From Limosilactobacillus panis (GTDB lineage: Bacteria > Bacillota > Bacilli > Lactobacillales > Lactobacillaceae): 64,000 nucleotides of DNA. The notes under the pieces were generated by a model. It saw only the letters and a list, made by a program, of their open reading frames with translations, searched no databases and was not told the origin of the DNA. This document shows, one piece after another, positions 61,648 to 64,000 of the stretch (its first letter is position 1; every line of letters starts with the position of its first letter). A program made the translations under genes and the position numbers. The stretch covers positions 310,001-374,000 of the forward strand of contig NZ_CP081855.1 in the NCBI RefSeq assembly GCF_019797825.1, written 5' to 3'.

Positions 61648-63592
61648 ATGAGTACTGAAAATAAGAACAAGATGCCGATGCGGCAACGTCTTGCTTATAG
61701 TTTTGGTGCCTTTGGTAACGACTCGTTCTACGGTCTCTTTTGTGGCTACCTGATCATGTTCATTACCTCGCACCTGTTTGATACGGGCAACCAAAGTCTC
61801 GATAACAAGATGATTAGTATTGTGACACTGATTATCATGTGCCTGCGGTTTGTCGAATTGTTCATTGACCCCTTCATTGGGAACGCAATTGACCGGACTA
61901 AGACCCGGTGGGGACACTTCCGCCCGTGGGTGGTAATCGGTGGGACCGTCTCCGCGGTGATCCTCCTCTTGCTATTCACCAACATGGGAGGCCTGTACAA
62001 GAAGAGTGCGATTGGCTACCTCGTCTTGTTTGGGGTCCTCTATATCACGATGGACATCTTCTATTCCTTTAAGGACGTCGGTTTTTGGTCGATGTTACCA
62101 TCACTGACGACTGATTCTCGAGAACGGGAAAAGACAGCTACCTTCGCCCGGGTTGGTTCAACCATCGGTGGGGGGATGGTCGGAATCATCGTTATGCCGG
62201 CCGTCATCTACTTCTCCGCAACCAAGACCAGTACCGGTGACAACCGTGGTTGGTTCGTCTTTGCCTTGATTATCTGTTCTTTGGCCATGTTATCTGCCTG
62301 GGGGGGTAGGAATCTTCACCCAGGAGACTAACAGTGAAATTCGGAAGAATAAGAAGGACACAGTTGGTATCGTCGGCATCTTCAAGGCGCTCTCCGGTAA
62401 TGACCAACTGATGTGGGTGGCCTGTGCCTACCCCTTCTACTGTGTTGGAATTAACATCATTAATTCCCTGGAAGTTTACTACTTCACCTACATCATGGGG
62501 GCACCAAAGGCATTCTCGATTTTCTCCACGATCAATGTCTTCTTGGGAATCATCGGGACTTCCTTATTCCCGTTCTTCTCTAAGCACCTTAGTCGGAAGG
62601 CCCTCTTTACCAGCCTGTTGGTATTCATGCTGTGCGGGATTGCCCTCTTTACCGTCGCTGGCGACAACCTGGCATTGGTTCTGATTGCCGCTTCGATGTT
62701 CGGCTTCCCCCAACCAATGGTTTTCTTGATTGTCCTGATGGTCATCACTGACTCCGTTGAATATGGGCAGCTGAAGTTAGGCCACCGGGACGAATCCCTG
62801 GCCCTGTCCGTCCGGCCGCTGCTCGATAAGTTCGGTGGTGCCGTAGCCAATGGGGTCGTTGGTCAAGTAGCCATCCTGGCGGGGATGACGACTGGGGCCA
62901 CTGCTTCTTCGATTACCGCCACGGGACGGATGAACTTCAAACTAATGATGTTTGCTGTACCAGCAGTCCTTTTGGTCATCTCTATCTGCGTCTTTGCCAA
63001 GAAGGTGATCCTGAGTGAGGAAAAGCACGCCGAGATTGTTGCCGAATTGGAAAAGGCTTGGGGCAAGCACATTAAAGACGACGACCAGCCTGCTAAGGAT
63101 ATTGACATTCCAACCCCAATTGCTGGAACCCTGATGAAGATGAGTGACGTTAAGGATGATGTCTTCTCCACCGGGGCCGCTGGGGACGGCTTCGCAATCA
63201 AGCCAAGTGATGGACGGGTCCTTGCTCCGTTTGATGCCACGGTCAAGCAGATCTTTACGACCCGGCACGCGGTTGGTTTAATCAGCGATGACGGGATTGC
63301 CCTCCTTATCCACGTTGGTATTGGCACTGTTAAGCTCAAGGGAACCGGCTTTGTTTCCTATGTTGAAGAGGGGCAACGGGTCAAGAAGGGTCAAGAATTG
63401 ATTGAGTTCTGGGACCCAACGATTAAGAAGGCGGGCCTCGATGACACCGTGGTGGTTGCCGTGACGAACACCAAGAAGCTGGGACCAATTTCGCTAACTG
63501 CCAAGCCGGGAATAAATGTCCAAGCCGGGGACGATGTCTTGCAGGTTCAACTACAGGAAAATGACGAAGAACTAGTGCCGACGACCGATTAA
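61648..63592 (+). pseudogene. rafP: Galactoside/raffinose permease, GPH family with IIA domain; frameshifted at a G tract
   Basis: LacS/RafP-type transporter: 12-span GPH domain (N-terminal MRQRLAYSFGAFGNDSFYG, DRTKTRWGHFRPW) plus a C-terminal PTS IIA-like domain (about 500-648) with the phosphorylatable His in LLIHVGIGTVKLKG. Translation stops after 227 residues because seven Gs at about 62300-62306 stand where six keep the frame (expected LSAWGVGIFTQETNSEIRK). Restoring the frame gives about 648 residues. Could be a sequencing error, a real knockout or a phase switch. AGGAGAG precedes ATG 61648. Confidence 0.85.
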
Positions 63593-63607
63593 GTTTATAA
63601 TAGGTAA

Positions 63608-63621
63608 TGTAAATGCTTACA
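63608..63621 (+). promoter_or_regulatory. cre-like palindrome before the alpha-galactosidase gene
   Basis: TGTAAATGCTTACA is an almost perfect palindrome and differs from the cre consensus in one central base (TG for CG). It lies 18 bp before the ATG. Confidence 0.4.
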
Positions 63622-63638
63622 AAAAGGGGTTATTTAAA

Positions 63639-64000
63639 ATGAGTATCCATGTTAACGAAGAACACAAGCTTTTCCACTTACAAACTGCCAAGACAAGCTA
63701 TGTTTTCCAAATCCTGGAAAATGGTGAAGCGGGACAGCTTTACTATGGACCACGAATTCCGGTAAAGGCTGCCTACACAAACCTGGCCAGCCGGGAAGAA
63801 CACGACTGCACGAATACGCTGACCGTTGAACAGTCCGATTTTCAACTAGAACTGATCAAGCAAGAATACGCCGGCTTAGGCAAGGGGGACTACCGCTACC
63901 CAGCCTATCAAATCACTTACAATGATGGGTCCCGGACATCCGAATTCAAGTACATGGGCTACAAGATTACCAGTGGCAAACAACGGCTGACCGACATGCC
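63639..64000 (+). CDS. Alpha-galactosidase, GH36 family (N-terminal part; cut by window end)
   Basis: The first 120 codons are in the window. NEEHKLFHLQTAKTSYVFQI, QLYYGPRIPVK, FQLELIKQEYAGLGKGDYR and PAYQITYNDGSR belong to the N-terminal beta-domain of GH36 alpha-galactosidases, which cleave raffinose, stachyose and melibiose. AAAAAGGGG precedes ATG 63639. Follows the GPH-IIA permease, completing a raffinose-family utilisation operon. Confidence 0.85.
   Translation, partial: MSIHVNEEHKLFHLQTAKTSYVFQILENGEAGQLYYGPRIPVKAAYTNLASREEHDCTNTLTVEQSDFQLELIKQEYAGLGKGDYRYPAYQITYNDGSRTSEFKYMGYKITSGKQRLTDM

Overview
The window looks like a chromosomal segment of a heterofermentative lactobacillus of the Limosilactobacillus (reuteri/fermentum) type. 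The basis is roughly 50% GC by eye, lactobacillus-type proteins throughout (an L-2-hydroxyisocaproate dehydrogenase, a TarM/GtfA-type glycosyltransferase pair, a MetQ-N-I operon with a T-box, a GPH-EIIA sugar permease) and several lactobacillus-style insertion sequences. Species cannot be fixed from the sequence alone.

Layout. 1-10.3 kb: start of an amino-acid permease with an upstream serine-rich leader peptide and terminator; a sugar porter that seems to start at ATT; a YczE-type membrane protein; an EamA exporter; an aldo/keto reductase-PAP2-PLD/helicase run; a GntR-ABC operon. 10.35-12.26 kb: first of three 1909-bp group II introns. 12.25-17.25 kb (minus): P1B-type ATPase, menA, hemH and mntH, a metal/haem/quinone operon in which menA and hemH are broken. 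17.5-19.6 kb: a degenerate phosphopentomutase paralogue, an NAD(P)H oxidoreductase and two small proteins. 19.9-27.9 kb: an 89-bp MITE, a large Ala/Ser-rich wall-anchored protein, an IS1182-like element, and two tandem glycosyltransferases that may decorate wall polymers or the surface protein. 28-33.1 kb: msrB and a T-box-controlled metQNI-peptidase operon. 33.2-40.1 kb: LacI regulator, IS30 element, broken VOC gene, Zn-alcohol dehydrogenase, hydroxyisocaproate dehydrogenase, MFS and TauE exporters. 40.2-42.1 kb: second intron. 42.3-46.9 kb: D-2-hydroxyacid dehydrogenase with a cre site, nth, amino-acid permease, tRNA-Thr(GGT), broken esterase.

46.95-48.3 kb holds no conventional gene. It carries a tandem array that I read as a candidate type I toxin-antitoxin family: 24-26-residue hydrophobic/cationic peptides on the minus strand, each in the two intact units paired with a divergent plus-strand RNA. 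The 5' end of each RNA repeats 15 nt from inside its own toxin ORF, and that 15-nt stretch differs between units.

48.3-64 kb: manA, a transposase remnant, a GNAT acetyltransferase, a broken SDR, a broken ClC channel, a NapA-type antiporter, the third intron, helD, ndk, an IS4-type element (8-bp target duplication), and a raffinose/melibiose locus (AraC regulator, frameshifted GPH-EIIA permease, alpha-galactosidase cut by the window end).

Two themes recur. All three introns sit immediately after rho-independent terminators, as group IIC introns do. Seven genes carry frameshifts or nonsense codons (hemH, menA, VOC, esterase, SDR, ClC, permease); at least two lesions are one-base changes in G-tracts, so some could be sequencing errors and others real decay.
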